From the NCBI RefSeq assembly GCF_038396675.1, contig NC_088931.1, positions 16,548,501 through 16,612,500 on the forward strand: DNA of 64,000 nt, written 5' to 3'. The position numbers and the translations under genes are program-made. The first letter of the stretch is position 1; each line of letters begins with the position of its first letter. A model generated the notes under the pieces. The model was not told the DNA's origin and searched no databases. It was given only the letters and a program-made list of their open reading frames with translations. The stretch comes from Hydra vulgaris (Eukaryota; Cnidaria; Hydrozoa; Anthoathecata; Hydridae). This document shows, piece after piece, positions 33,501 through 45,700 of this stretch.

Positions 33501-36500
33501 CATTGTTGAATCTTGTAAAGTGACAGTTGCAATTGTTGAAGATGTAGTTGAGGCTTCTAAGGTTGTTCCAATATCTGCAGATGTTGATGAAACTGAAGAC
33601 ACTTCGGAGAAAGTCTCAGTATCAGTAACTGTAGATGTTGGTACAGTGCTTTCTACAGACTGACTAGATACACTTGAAAGTACATCAGTTGATGTTTCAG
33701 AAGTAGTTGAGTCAGTTGATTGCTGCTGCTGCATTGTTGAATCTTGTAAAGTGACAGTTGCAATTGTTGAAGATGTAGTTGAGGCTTCTAAGGTTGTTCC
33801 AATATCTGCAGATGTTGATGAAACTGAAGACACTTCGGAGAAAGTCTCAGTATCAGTAACTGTAGATGTTGGTACAGTGCTTTCTACAGACTGACTAGAT
33901 ACACTTGAAAGTACATCAGTTGATGTTTCAGAAGTAGTTGAGTCAGTTGATTGCTGCTGCTGCATTGTTGAATCTTGTAAAGTGACAGTTGCAATTGTTG
34001 AAGATGTAGTTGAGGCTTCTAAGGTTGTTCCAATATCTGCAGATGTTGATGAAACTGAAGACACTTCGGAGAAAGTCTCAGTATCAGTAACTGTAGATGT
34101 TGGTACAGTGCTTTCTACAGACTGACTAGATACACTTGAAAGTACATCAGTTGATGTTTCAGAAGTAGTTGAGTCAGTTGATTGCTGCTGCTGCATTGTT
34201 GAATCTTGTAAAGTGACAGTTGCAATTGTTGAAGATGTAGTTGAGGCTTCTAAGGTTGTTCCAATATCTGCAGATGTTGATGAAACTGAAGACACTTCGG
34301 AGAAAGTCTCAGTATCAGTAACTGTAGATGTTGGTACAGTGCTTTCTACAGACTGACTAGATACACTTGAAAGTACATCAGTTGATGTTTCAGAAGTAGT
34401 TGAGTCAGTTGATTGCTGCTGCTGCATTGTTGAATCTTGTAAAGTGACAGTTGCAATTGTTGAAGATGTAGTTGAGGCTTCTAAGGTTGTTCCAATATCT
34501 GCAGATGTTGATGAAACTGAAGACACTTCGGAGAAAGTCTCAGTATCAGTAACTGTAGATGTTGGTACAGTGCTTTCTACAGACTGACTAGATACACTTG
34601 AAAGTACATCAGTTGATGTTTCAGAAGTAGTTGAGTCAGTTGATTGCTGCTGCTGCATTGTTGAATCTTGTAAAGTGACAGTTGCAATTGTTGAAGATGT
34701 AGTTGAGGCTTCTAAGGTTGTTCCAATATCTGCAGATGTTGATGAAACTGAAGACACTTCGGAGAAAGTCTCAGTATCAGTAACTGTAGATGTTGGTACA
34801 GTGCTTTCTACAGACTGACTAGATACACTTGAAAGTACATCAGTTGATGTTTCAGAAGTAGTTGAGTCAGTTGATTGCTGCTGCTGCATTGTTGAATCTT
34901 GTAAAGTGACAGTTGCAATTGTTGAAGATGTAGTTGAGGCTTCTAAGGTTGTTCCAATATCTGCAGATGTTGATGAAACTGAAGACACTTCGGAGAAAGT
35001 CTCAGTATCAGTAACTGTAGATGTTGGTACAGTGCTTTCTACAGACTGACTAGATACAATTGAAAGTACATCAGTTGATGTTTCAGAAGTAGTTGAGTCA
35101 GTTGATTGCTGCTGCTGCATTGTTGAATCTTGTAAAGTGACAGTTGCAATTGTTGAAGATGTAGTTGAGGCTTCTAAGGTTGTTCCAATATCTGCAGATG
35201 TTGATGAAACTGAAGACACTTCGGAGAAAGTCTCAGTATCAGTAACTGTAGATGTTGGTACAGTGCTTTCTACAGACTGACTAGATACACTTGAAAGTAC
35301 ATCAGTTGATGTTTCAGAAGTAGTTGAGTCAGTTGATTGCTGCTGCTGCATTGTTGAATCTTGTAAAGTGACAGTTGCAATTGTTGAAGATGTAGTTGAG
35401 GCTTCTAAGGTTGTTCCAATATCTGCAGATGTTGATGAAACTGAAGACACTTCGGAGAAAGTCTCAGTATCAGTAACTGTAGATGTTGGTACAGTGCTTT
35501 CTACAGACTGACTAGATACACTTGAAAGTACATCAGTTGATGTTTCAGAAGTAGTTGAGTCAGTTGATTGCTGCTGCTGCATTGTTGAATCTTGTAAAGT
35601 GACAGTTGCAATTGTTGAAGATGTAGTTGAGGCTTCTAAGGTTGTTCCAATATCTGCAGATGTTGATGAAACTGAAGACACTTCGGAGAAAGTCTCAGTA
35701 TCAGTAACTGTAGATGTTGGTACAGTGCTTTCTACAGACTGACTAGATACACTTGAAAGTACATCAGTTGATGTTTCAGAAGTAGTTGAGTCAGTTGATT
35801 GCTGCTGCTGCATTGTTGAATCTTGTAAAGTGACAGTTGCAATTGTTGAAGATGTAGTTGAGGCTTCTAAGGTTGTTCCAATATCTGCAGATGTTGATGA
35901 AACTGAAGACACTTCGGAGAAAGTCTCAGTATCAGTAACTGTAGATGTTGGTACAGTGCTTTCTACAGACTGACTAGATACACTTGAAAGTACATCAGTT
36001 GATGTTTCAGAAGTAGTTGAGTCAGTTGATTGCTGCTGCTGCATTGTTGAATCTTGTAAAGTGACAGTTGCAATTGTTGAAGATGTAGTTGAGGCTTCTA
36101 AGGTTGTTCCAATATCTGCAGATGTTGATGAAACTGAAGACACTTCGGAGAAAGTCTCAGTATCGGTCTCTGTAGATGTTGTTGCAGTGCATTCCACAGA
36201 CTCTATAGATACAGTTGAAAGTACATCAGTTGATGTTTCAGAAGTAGTTGAGTCAGTTGATTGCTGCTGCTGCATTGTTGAATCTTGTAAAGTGACAGTT
36301 GCAATTGTTGAAGATGTAGTTGAGGCTTCTAAGGTTGTTCCAATATCTGCAGATGTTGATGAAACTGAAGACACTTCGGAGAAAGTCTCAGTATCAGTAA
36401 CTGTAGATGTTGGTACAGTGCTTTCTACAGACTGACTAGATACACTTGAAAGTACATCAGTTGATGTTTCAGAAGTAGTTGAGTCAGTTGATTGCTGCTG

Positions 36501-36705
36501 CTGCATTGTTGAATCTTGTAAAGTGACAGTTGCAATTGTTGAAGATGTAGTTGAGGCTTCTAAGGTTGTTCCAATATCTGCAGATGTTGATGAAACTGAA
36601 GACACTTCGGAGAAAGTCTCAGTATCAGTAACTGTAGATGTTGGTACAGTGCTTTCTACAGACTGACTAGATACACTTGAAAGTACATCAGTTGATGTTT
36701 CAGAA
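18596..36705 (-). CDS. Giant mucin-like protein, intact repeat exon (about 78 units of 77 residues) and Cys tail
   Basis: One uninterrupted minus-strand frame of about 6,000 codons. It is built of a 77-residue unit that includes STDSTTSETSTDVLSSVSSQ, VPTSTVTDTETFSEVSSVSS and STIATVTLQDSTMQQQQ. In the unit 41 of 77 residues are Ser or Thr, ten are acidic, and there is no Lys, Arg, His, Cys, Tyr, Trp or Asn. That composition is typical of a densely O-glycosylated, extended mucin-like chain. The final unit is altered (QQQKSTDSNTPVLL) and leads into CNCSLNFEELNFCVSLSKQD before the donor at 18595. Variant units (VECTATTSTETD and SIVSSQ types) are spaced at exact multiples of 231 bp. The 5' limit of the open frame near 36705 is a local scramble, not a real start. 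Function is unknown; secreted matrix, mucus or capsule protein is a guess. Confidence 0.8.
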
Positions 36706-39700
36706 GTGCGTTTAGTCAGTTGATTGCTGCTGCTGCATTGTTGAATCTTGTAAAGTGACAGTTGCAATTGTTGAAGATGTAGTTGAGGCTTCTAAGGTTG
36801 TTCCAATATCTGCAGATGTTGATGAAACTGAAGACACTTCGGAGAAAGTCTCAGTATCAGTAACTGTAGATGTTGGTACAGTGCTTTCTACAGACTGACT
36901 AGATACACTTGAAAGTACATCAGTTGATGTTTCAGAAGTAGTTGAGTCAGTTGATTGCTGCTGCTGCATTGTTGAATCTTGTAAAGTGACAGTTGCAATT
37001 GTTGAAGATGTAGTTGAGGCTTCTAAGGTTGTTCCAATATCTGCAGATGTTGATGAAACTGAAGACACTTCGGAGAAAGTCTCAGTATCAGTAACTGTAG
37101 ATGTTGGTACAGTGCTTTCTACAGACTGACTAGATACACTTGAAAGTACATCAGTTGATGTTTCAGAAGTAGTTGAGTCAGTTGATTGCTGCTGCTGCAT
37201 TGTTGAATCTTGTAAAGTGACAGTTGCAATTGTTGAAGATGTAGTTGAGGCTTCTAAGGTTGTTCCAATATCTGCAGATGTTGATGAAACTGAAGACACT
37301 TGGAGAAAGTCTCAGTATCAGTAACTGTAGATGTTGGTACAGTGCTTTCTACAGACTGACTAGATACACTTGAAAGTACATCAGTTGATGTTTCAGAAGT
37401 AGTTGAGTCAGTTGATTGCTGCTGCTGCATTGTTGAATCTTGTAAAGTGACAGTTGCAATTGTTGAAGATGTAGTTGAGGCTTCTAAGGTTGTTCCAATA
37501 TCTGCAGATGTTGATGAAACTGAAGACACTTCGGGGGAGAATTCTCAGTATCAGTAACTGTAGATGTAGTTACAGAGCTTACTACAGACTGACTAGATAC
37601 ACTTGAAAGTACATCAGTTGATGTTTCAGAAGTAGTTGAGTCAGTTGATTGCTGCTGCTGCATTGTTGAATCTTGTAAAGTGACAGTTGCAATTGTTGAA
37701 GATGTAGTTGAGGCTTCTAAGGGTTGTCCAATATCTGCAGATGTTGATGAAACTGAAGACACTTCGGAGAAAGTCTCAGTATCAGTAACTGTAGATGTTG
37801 GTACTGTGCTTTCTACAGACTGACTAGATACACTTGAAAGTACATCAGTTGATGTTTCAGAAGTAGTTGAGTCAGTTGATTGCTGCTGCTGCATTGTTGA
37901 ATCTTGTAAAGTGACAGTTGCAATTGTTGAAGATGTAGTTGAGGCTTCTAAGGTTGTTCCAATATCTGTAGATGTTGATGAAACTGAAGACACTTGGAGA
38001 AAGTCTCAGTATCAGTAACTGTAGATGTTGGTACAGTGCTTTCTACAGACTGACTAGATACACTTGAAAGTACATCAGTTGATGTTTCAGAAGTAGTTGA
38101 GTCAGTTGATTGCTGCTGCTGCATTGTTGAATCTTGTAAAGTGACAGTTGCAATTGTTGAAGATGTAGTTGAGGCTTCTAAGGTTGTTCCAATATCTGCA
38201 GATGTTGATGAAACTGAAGAAACACTCGGAGAAAGTCTCAGTATCAGTAACTGTAGATGTTGGTACAGTGCTTTCTACAGACTGACTAGATACACTTGAA
38301 AGTACATCAGTTGATGTTTCAGAAGTAGTTGAGTCAGTTGATTGCTGCTGCTGCATTGTTGAATCTTGTAAAGTGACAGTTGCAATTGTTGAAGATGTAG
38401 TTGAGGCTTCTAAGGTTGTTCCAATATCTGCAGATGTTGATGAAACTGAAGACACTTCGGAGAAAGTCTCAGTATCAGTAACTGTAGATGTTGGTACAGT
38501 GCTTTCTACAGACTGACTAGATACACTTGAAAGTACATCAGTTGATGTTTCAGAAGTAGTTGAGTCAGTTGATTGCTGCTGCTGCATTGTTGAATCTTGT
38601 AAAGTGACAGTTGCAATTGTTGAAGATGTAGTTGAGGCTTCTAAGGTTGTTCCAATATCTGCAGATGTTGATGAAACTGAAGACACTTCGGAGAAAGTCT
38701 TAGTATCAGTAACTGTAGATGTTGGTACAGTGCTTTCTACAGACTGACTAGATACACTTGAAAGTACATCAGTTGATGTTTCAGAAGTAGTTGAGTCAGT
38801 TGATTGCTGCTGCTGCATTGTTGAATCTTGTAAAGTGACAGTTGCAATTGTTGAAGATGTAGTTGAGGCTTCTAAGGTTGTTCCAATATCTGCAGATGTT
38901 GATGAAACTGAAGACACTTCGGAAAGTCTCAGTATCAGTAACTGTAGATGTTGGTACAGTGCTTTCTACAGACTGACTAGATACACTTGAAAGTACATCA
39001 GTTGATGTTTCAGAAGTAGTTGAGTCAGTTGATTGCTGCTGCTGCATTGTTGAATTTTGTAAAGTGACAGTTGCAATTGTTGAAGATGTAGTTGAGGCTT
39101 CTAAGGTTGTTCCAATATCTGCAGATGTTGATGAAACTGAAGACACTTCGGAGAAAGTCTCAGTATCAGTAACTGTAGATGTTGGTACAGTGCTTTCTAC
39201 AGACTGACTAGATACACTTGAAAGTACATCAGTTGATGTTCCAGAAGTAAGCTAGTCAGTTGATTGCTGCTGCTGCATTGTTGAATCTTGTAAAGTGACA
39301 GTTGCAATTGTTGAAGATGTAGTTGAGGCTTCTAAGGTTGTTCCAATATCTGCAGATGTTGAGATGAACTGAAGACACTTCGGAGAAAGTCTCAGTATCA
39401 GTAACTGTAGATGTTGGTACAGTGCTTGTCTACAGACTGACTAGATACACTTGAAAGTACATCAGTTGATGTTTCAGAAGTAGTTGAGTCAGTTGATTGC
39501 TGCTGCTGCATTGTTGAATCTTGTAAAGTGACAGTTGCAATTGTTGAAGATGTAGTTGAGGCTTCTAAGGTTGTTCCAATATCTGCAAGATGTTGATGAA
39601 ACTGAAGACACTTAGAAGGAGGCCCGTATCAGTAACTGTAGATGTTGGTACAGTGCTTTCTACAGACTGACTAGATACAATTGAAAGTACATCAGTTGAT

Positions 39701-42700
39701 GTTTCAGAAGTAGTTGAGTCAGTTGATTGCTGCTGCTGCATTGTTGAATCTTGTAAAGTGACAGTTGCAATTGTTGAAGATGTAGTTGAGGCTTCTAAGG
39801 TTGTTCCAATATCTGCAGATGTTGATGAAACTGAAGACACTTCGGAGAAAGTCTCAGTATCAGTAACTGTAGATGTTGGTACAGTGCTTTCTACAGACTG
39901 ACTAGATACACTTGAAAGTACATCAGTTGATGTTTCAGAAGTAGTTGAGTCAGTTGATTGCTGCTGCTGCATTGTTGAATCTTGTAAAGTGACAGTTGCA
40001 ATTGTTGAAGATGTAGGTATTTGAGTCTTCTAAGGTTGTTCCAATATCTGCAGATGTTGATGAAACTGAAGACACTTCGGAGAAAGTCTCAGTATCAGTA
40101 ACTGTAGATGTTGGTACAGTGCTTTCTACAGACTGACTAGATACACTTGAAAGTACATCAGTTGATGTTTCGAAGTAGTTGAGTCAGTTGATTGCTGCTG
40201 CTGCATTGTTGAATCTTGTAAAGTGACAGTTGCAATTTTTGAAGATGTAGTTGAGGCTTCTAAGGTTGTTCCAATATCTGCAGATGTTGATGAAACTGAA
40301 GACACTTCGGAGAAAGTCTAGTATCAGTAACTGTAGATGTTGGTACAGTGCTTTCTACAGACTGACTAGATACACTTGAAAGTACATCAGTTGATGTTTC
40401 AGAAGTAGTTGAGTCAGTTGATTGCTGCTGCTGCATTGTTGAATCTTGTAAAGTGACAGTTGCAATTGTTGAAGATGTAGTTGAGGCTTCTAAGGTTGTT
40501 CCAATATCTGCAGATGTTGATGAAGAATGGAGAACACTTGGAGAAAGTCTGAGTATCAGTAACTGTAGATGTTGGTACAGTGTTGTCTACAGACTGACTA
40601 GATACACTTGAAAGTACATCAGTTGATGTTTGGATACATGAGTTCAATTGTGTTGCTGCATTGTCGAGATCTTGTAAAGTGACAGTTGCAATTGTTGAAG
40701 ATGTAGTTGAGGCTTCTAAGGTTGTTCCAATATATTTGCAGATGTTAATGAAGCTGAAGCACTTCGGAGAAAGTCTCAGTATCAGTAACTGTAGATGTTG
40801 GTACAGTGCTTTCTACAGACTGACTAGATACACTTGAAAGTACATCAGTTGATGTTTCAGAAGTAGTTGAGTCAGTTGATTGCTGCTGCTGCATTGTTGA
40901 ATCTTGTAAAGTGACAGTTGCAATTCTTAGAGATCTTGGTGAGAGTTTCTGAGGTTTCTCCAGATATCTGCAGATGTTCATGAGACTGAAACATTGGAGA
41001 AGTCTCAGTATCAGTAACTCTGATGTTGGTACAGTGCTTTATACAGACTGACTAGATACACTTGAAAGTACATCAGTTGATGTTTCAGAAGTAGTTGAGT
41101 GAGTTAAATTGCTGCTGCTGCATTGTTGAATCTTGTAAAGTGACAGTTGCAATTCTGAAGATGTAGTTGAGGCTTCTGAGGTTATTCCAATCTTGCAGAT
41201 GTTGAGATAAACTGAAGACACTTGGAGGAAAATTTTAGGTATCAGTAACTGTAATATTAGTAGTGCTTTATTACAACTGACTTAATACACTTGAAAGTAC
41301 ATCAGTTGATGTTTCAGAAGTAGTAAGATCATTGATTGCTGCTGCTGCATTGTTGAATCTTGTAAAGTGACCATTGCAATTGTTGGAGGTCTAGTAAAGC
41401 TGTAAGGTTGTTGCCAAATATTGCAGGAATATTTGATGAAACTGAAGACACTTCGGAGAAAGTCTCAGTATCAGTAACTGTAGATGTTGGTAAAGTGCTT
41501 TCTACAGACTGACTAGATACACTTGAAAGTACATCAGTTGATGTTTCAGAAGTAGTTGAGTCAGTTGATTGCTGCTGCTGCATTGTTGAATCTTGTAAAG
41601 TGACAGTTGCAATTGTTGAAGATGTAGTTGAGGCTTCTAAGGTTTATTCCAATATCTGCAGATGTTAATGAAACTGAAGACACTGGAGAAAGTCTCAGTA
41701 TCAGTAACTGTAGATGTTGGTACAGTGCTTTCTACAGACTGACTAGATACACTTGAAAGTACATCAGTTGATGTTTCAGAAGTGAGTTTAAGTAAGTTGA
41801 CTGCTGCTGCTGCATTCTGAGAATCTGTGAACTGACAGTTGCAATTGTTGAAGATGTAGTTGAGAAGACTTTATAAGGTTCTTGCAATTCTGCAGATGTT
41901 GATGAAACTGAAAACACTGGAGGAAGCTCCAGTATCAGTAACTGTAGATGTTGGTACAGTGCTTTCTCTACAGACTCAGTTCATACACTTGAAAGTACAT
42001 CATTGATGTTTCAGAAGTAGTTGAGTCAGTTGATTGCTGCTGCTGCATTGTTGAATCTTGTTAAAGTGAAGTTACAATCCTTGGAGGATAGTCAGAGGCT
42101 TCTAAGGTTGTTCCAATATCTGCAGATGTTGATGAAACTGAAGACGCTGGAGAAAGTCTCAGTATCAGTAACTGTAGATGTTGGTACAGTGCTTTCTACA
42201 GACTGACTAGATACACTTGAAAGTACATCAGTTGATGTTTCAGAAGTAGTTGAGTCAGTCAACTACTGTACTGTAGCTGTTAGGAATCTTGTAAAGTGAC
42301 AGTTGCAATTGTTGAAGATGTAGTTGAGGCTTCTAAGGTTGTTCCAATATCTGCAGATGTTGATGAAACTGAAGACACTTTTCGGAGAAAGTCTCAGTAT
42401 CAGTAACTGTAGATGTTGGTACAGTGCTTTATTTTCTACAGACTGACTAGATACACTTGAAAGTACATCAGTTGATGTTTCAGAAGTAGTTGAGTCAGTT
42501 GATTGCTGCTGCTGCATTGTTGAATCTTGTAAAGTGACAGTTGCAATTGTTGAAGATGTAGTTGAGGCTTCTAAGGTTGTTCCAATATCTGCAGATGTTG
42601 ATGAAACTGAAAACATCGGAGAAAGTCTCAGTATCAGTAACTGTAGATGTTGGTACAGTGTTTTCTACAGACTGACTAGATACACTTGAAAGTACATCAG

Positions 42701-45700
42701 TTGATGTTTCAGAAGTAGTTGAGTCAGTTGATTGCTGCTGCTGCATTGTTGAATCTTGTAAAGTGACAGTTGCAATTGTTGAAGATGTAGTTGAGGCTTC
42801 TAAGGTTGTTCCAATATCTGCAGATGTTGATGAAACTGAAGACACTTCGGAGAAAGTCTTAGTATCAGTAACTGTCGATGTTGGTACAGTGCTTTCTACA
42901 GACTGACTAGATACACTTGAAAGTACATCAGTTGATGTTTCAGAAGTAGTTGAGTCAGTTGATTGCTGCTGCTGCATTGTTGAATCTTGTAAAGTGACAG
43001 TTGCAATTGTTGAAGATGTAGTTGAGGCTTCTAAGGTTGTTCCAATATCTGCAGATGTTGATGAAACTGAAGACACCGGAGAAAGTCTCAGTATCAGTAA
43101 CTGTAGATGTTGGTACAGTGCTTTCTACAGACTGACTAGATACACTTGAAAGTACATCAGTTGATGTTTCAGAAGTAGTTGAGTCAGTTGATTGCTGCTG
43201 CTGCATTGTTGAATCTTGTAAAGTGACAGTTGCAATTGTTGAAGATGTAGTTGAGGCTTCTAAGGTTGTTCCAATATCTGCAGATGTTGATGAAACTGAA
43301 GACACTTCGGAGAAAGTCTCAGTATCAGTAACTGTAGATGTTGGTACAGTGCTTTCTACAGACTGACTAGATACACTTGAAAGTACATCAGTTGATGTTT
43401 CAGAAGTAGTTGAGTCAGTTGATTGCTGCTGCTGCATTGTTGAATCTTGTAAAGTGACAGTTGCAATTGTTGAAGATGTAGTTGAGGCTTCTAAGGTTGT
43501 TCCAATATCTGCAGATGTTGATGAAACTGAAGACACTTCGGAGAAAGTCTCAGTATCAGTAACTGTAGATGTTGGTACAGTGTTTTCTACAGACTGACTA
43601 GATACACTTGAAAGTACATCAGTTGATGTTTCAGAAGTAGTTGAGTCAGTTGATTGCTGCTGCTGCATTGTTGAATCTTGTAAAGTGACAGTTGCAATTG
43701 TTGAAGATGTAGTTGAGGCTTCTAAGGTTGTTCCAATATCTGCAGATGTTGATGAAACTGAAGACACTTCGGAGAAAGTCTCAGTATCAGTAACTGTAGA
43801 TGTTGGTACAGTGCTTTCTACAGACTGACTAGATACACTTGAAAGTACATCAGTTGATGTTTCAGAAGTAGTTGAGTCAGTTGATTGCTGCTGCTGCATT
43901 GTTGAATCTTGTAAAGTGACAGTTGCAATTGTTGAAGATGTAGTTGAGGCTTCTAAGGTTGTTCCAATATCTGCAGATGTTGATGAAACTGAAGACACTT
44001 CGGAGAAAGTCTCAGTATCAGTAACTGTAGATGTTGGTACAGTGCTTTCTACAGACTGACTAGATACACTTGAAAGTACATCAGTTGATGTTTCAGAAGT
44101 AGTTGAGTCAGTTGATTGCTGCTGCTGCATTGTTGAATCTTGTAAAGTGACAGTTGCAATTGTTGAAGATGTAGTTGAGGCTTCTAAGGTTGTTCCAATA
44201 TCTGCAGATGTTGATGAAACTGAAGACACTTCGGAGAAAGTCTCAGTATCAGTAACTGTAGATGTTGGTACAGTGCTTTCTACAGACTGACTAGATACAC
44301 TTGAAAGTACATCAGTTGATGTTTCAGAAGTAGTTGAGTCAGTTGATTGCTGCTGCTGCATTGTTGAATCTTGTAAAGTGACAGTTGCAATTGTTGAAGA
44401 TGTAGTTGAGGCTTCTAAGGTTGTTCCAATATCTGCAGATGTTGATGAAACTGAAGACACTTCGGAGAAAGTCTCAGTATCAGTAACTGTAGATGTTGGT
44501 ACAGTGCTTTCTACAGACTGACTGATCACTTGAAAGTACATCAGTGGATGTTTCAGAAGTAGTTGAGTCAGTTGATTGCTGCTGCTGCATTGTTGAATCT
44601 TGTAAAGTGACAGTTGCAATTGTTGAAGATGTAGTTGAGGCTTCTAAGGTTGTTCCAATATCTGCAGATGTTGATGAAACTGAAGACACTTCGGAGAAAG
44701 TCTCAGTATCGGTCTCTGTAGATGTTGCAGTGCATTCCACAGACTCTATAGATACAGTTGAAAGTACATCAGTTGATGTTTCAGAAGTAGTTGAGTCAGT
44801 TGATTGCTGCTGCTGCATTGTTGAATCTTGTAAAGTGACAGTTGCAATTGTTGAAGATGTAGTTGAGGCTTCTAAGGTTGTTCCAATATCTGCAGATGTT
44901 GATGAAACTGAAGACACTTCGGAGAAAGTCTCAGTATCAGTAACTGTAGATGTTGGTACCGTGTTTCAGACTGACTCATACACTGAAAGTACATCATTGA
45001 TGTTTTAGAAGTAGTTGAGTCAGTTGATTGCTGCTGCTGCATTGTTGAATCTTGTAAAGTGACAGTTGCAATTGTTGAAGATGTAGTTGAGGCTTCTAAG
45101 GTTGTTCCAATATCTGCAGATGTTGATGAAACTGAAGACACTTCGGAGAAAGTCTCAGTATCAGTAACTGTAGATGTTGGTACAGTGCTTTCTACAGAAT
45201 CACTAGATACTCTTGTAGGTACATCAGTTGATGTCAGCAGTAGTTGAGTCAGTTGATTGCTGCTGCTGCATTGTTGAATCTTGTAAAGTGACAGTTGCAA
45301 TTGTTGAAGATGTAGTTGAGGCTTCTAAGGTTGTTCCAATATCTGCAGATGTTGATGAAACTGAAGACACTTCGGAGAAAGTCTCAGTATCAGTAACTGT
45401 AGATGTTGGTACAGTGCTTTCTACAGACTGACTAGATACCTGAAAGTACATCAGTTGATGTTTCAGAAGTAGTTGAGTCAGTTGATTGCTGCTGCTGCAT
45501 TGTTGAATCTTGTAAAGTGACAGTTGCAATTGTTGAAGATGTAGTTGAGGCTTCTAAGGTTGTTCCAATATCTGCAGATGTTGATGAAACTGAAGACACT
45601 TCGGAGAAAGTCTCAGTATCAGTAACTGTAGATGTTGGTACAGTGCTTTCTACAGACTGACTAGATACACTTGAAAGTACATCAGTTGATGTTTCAGAAG

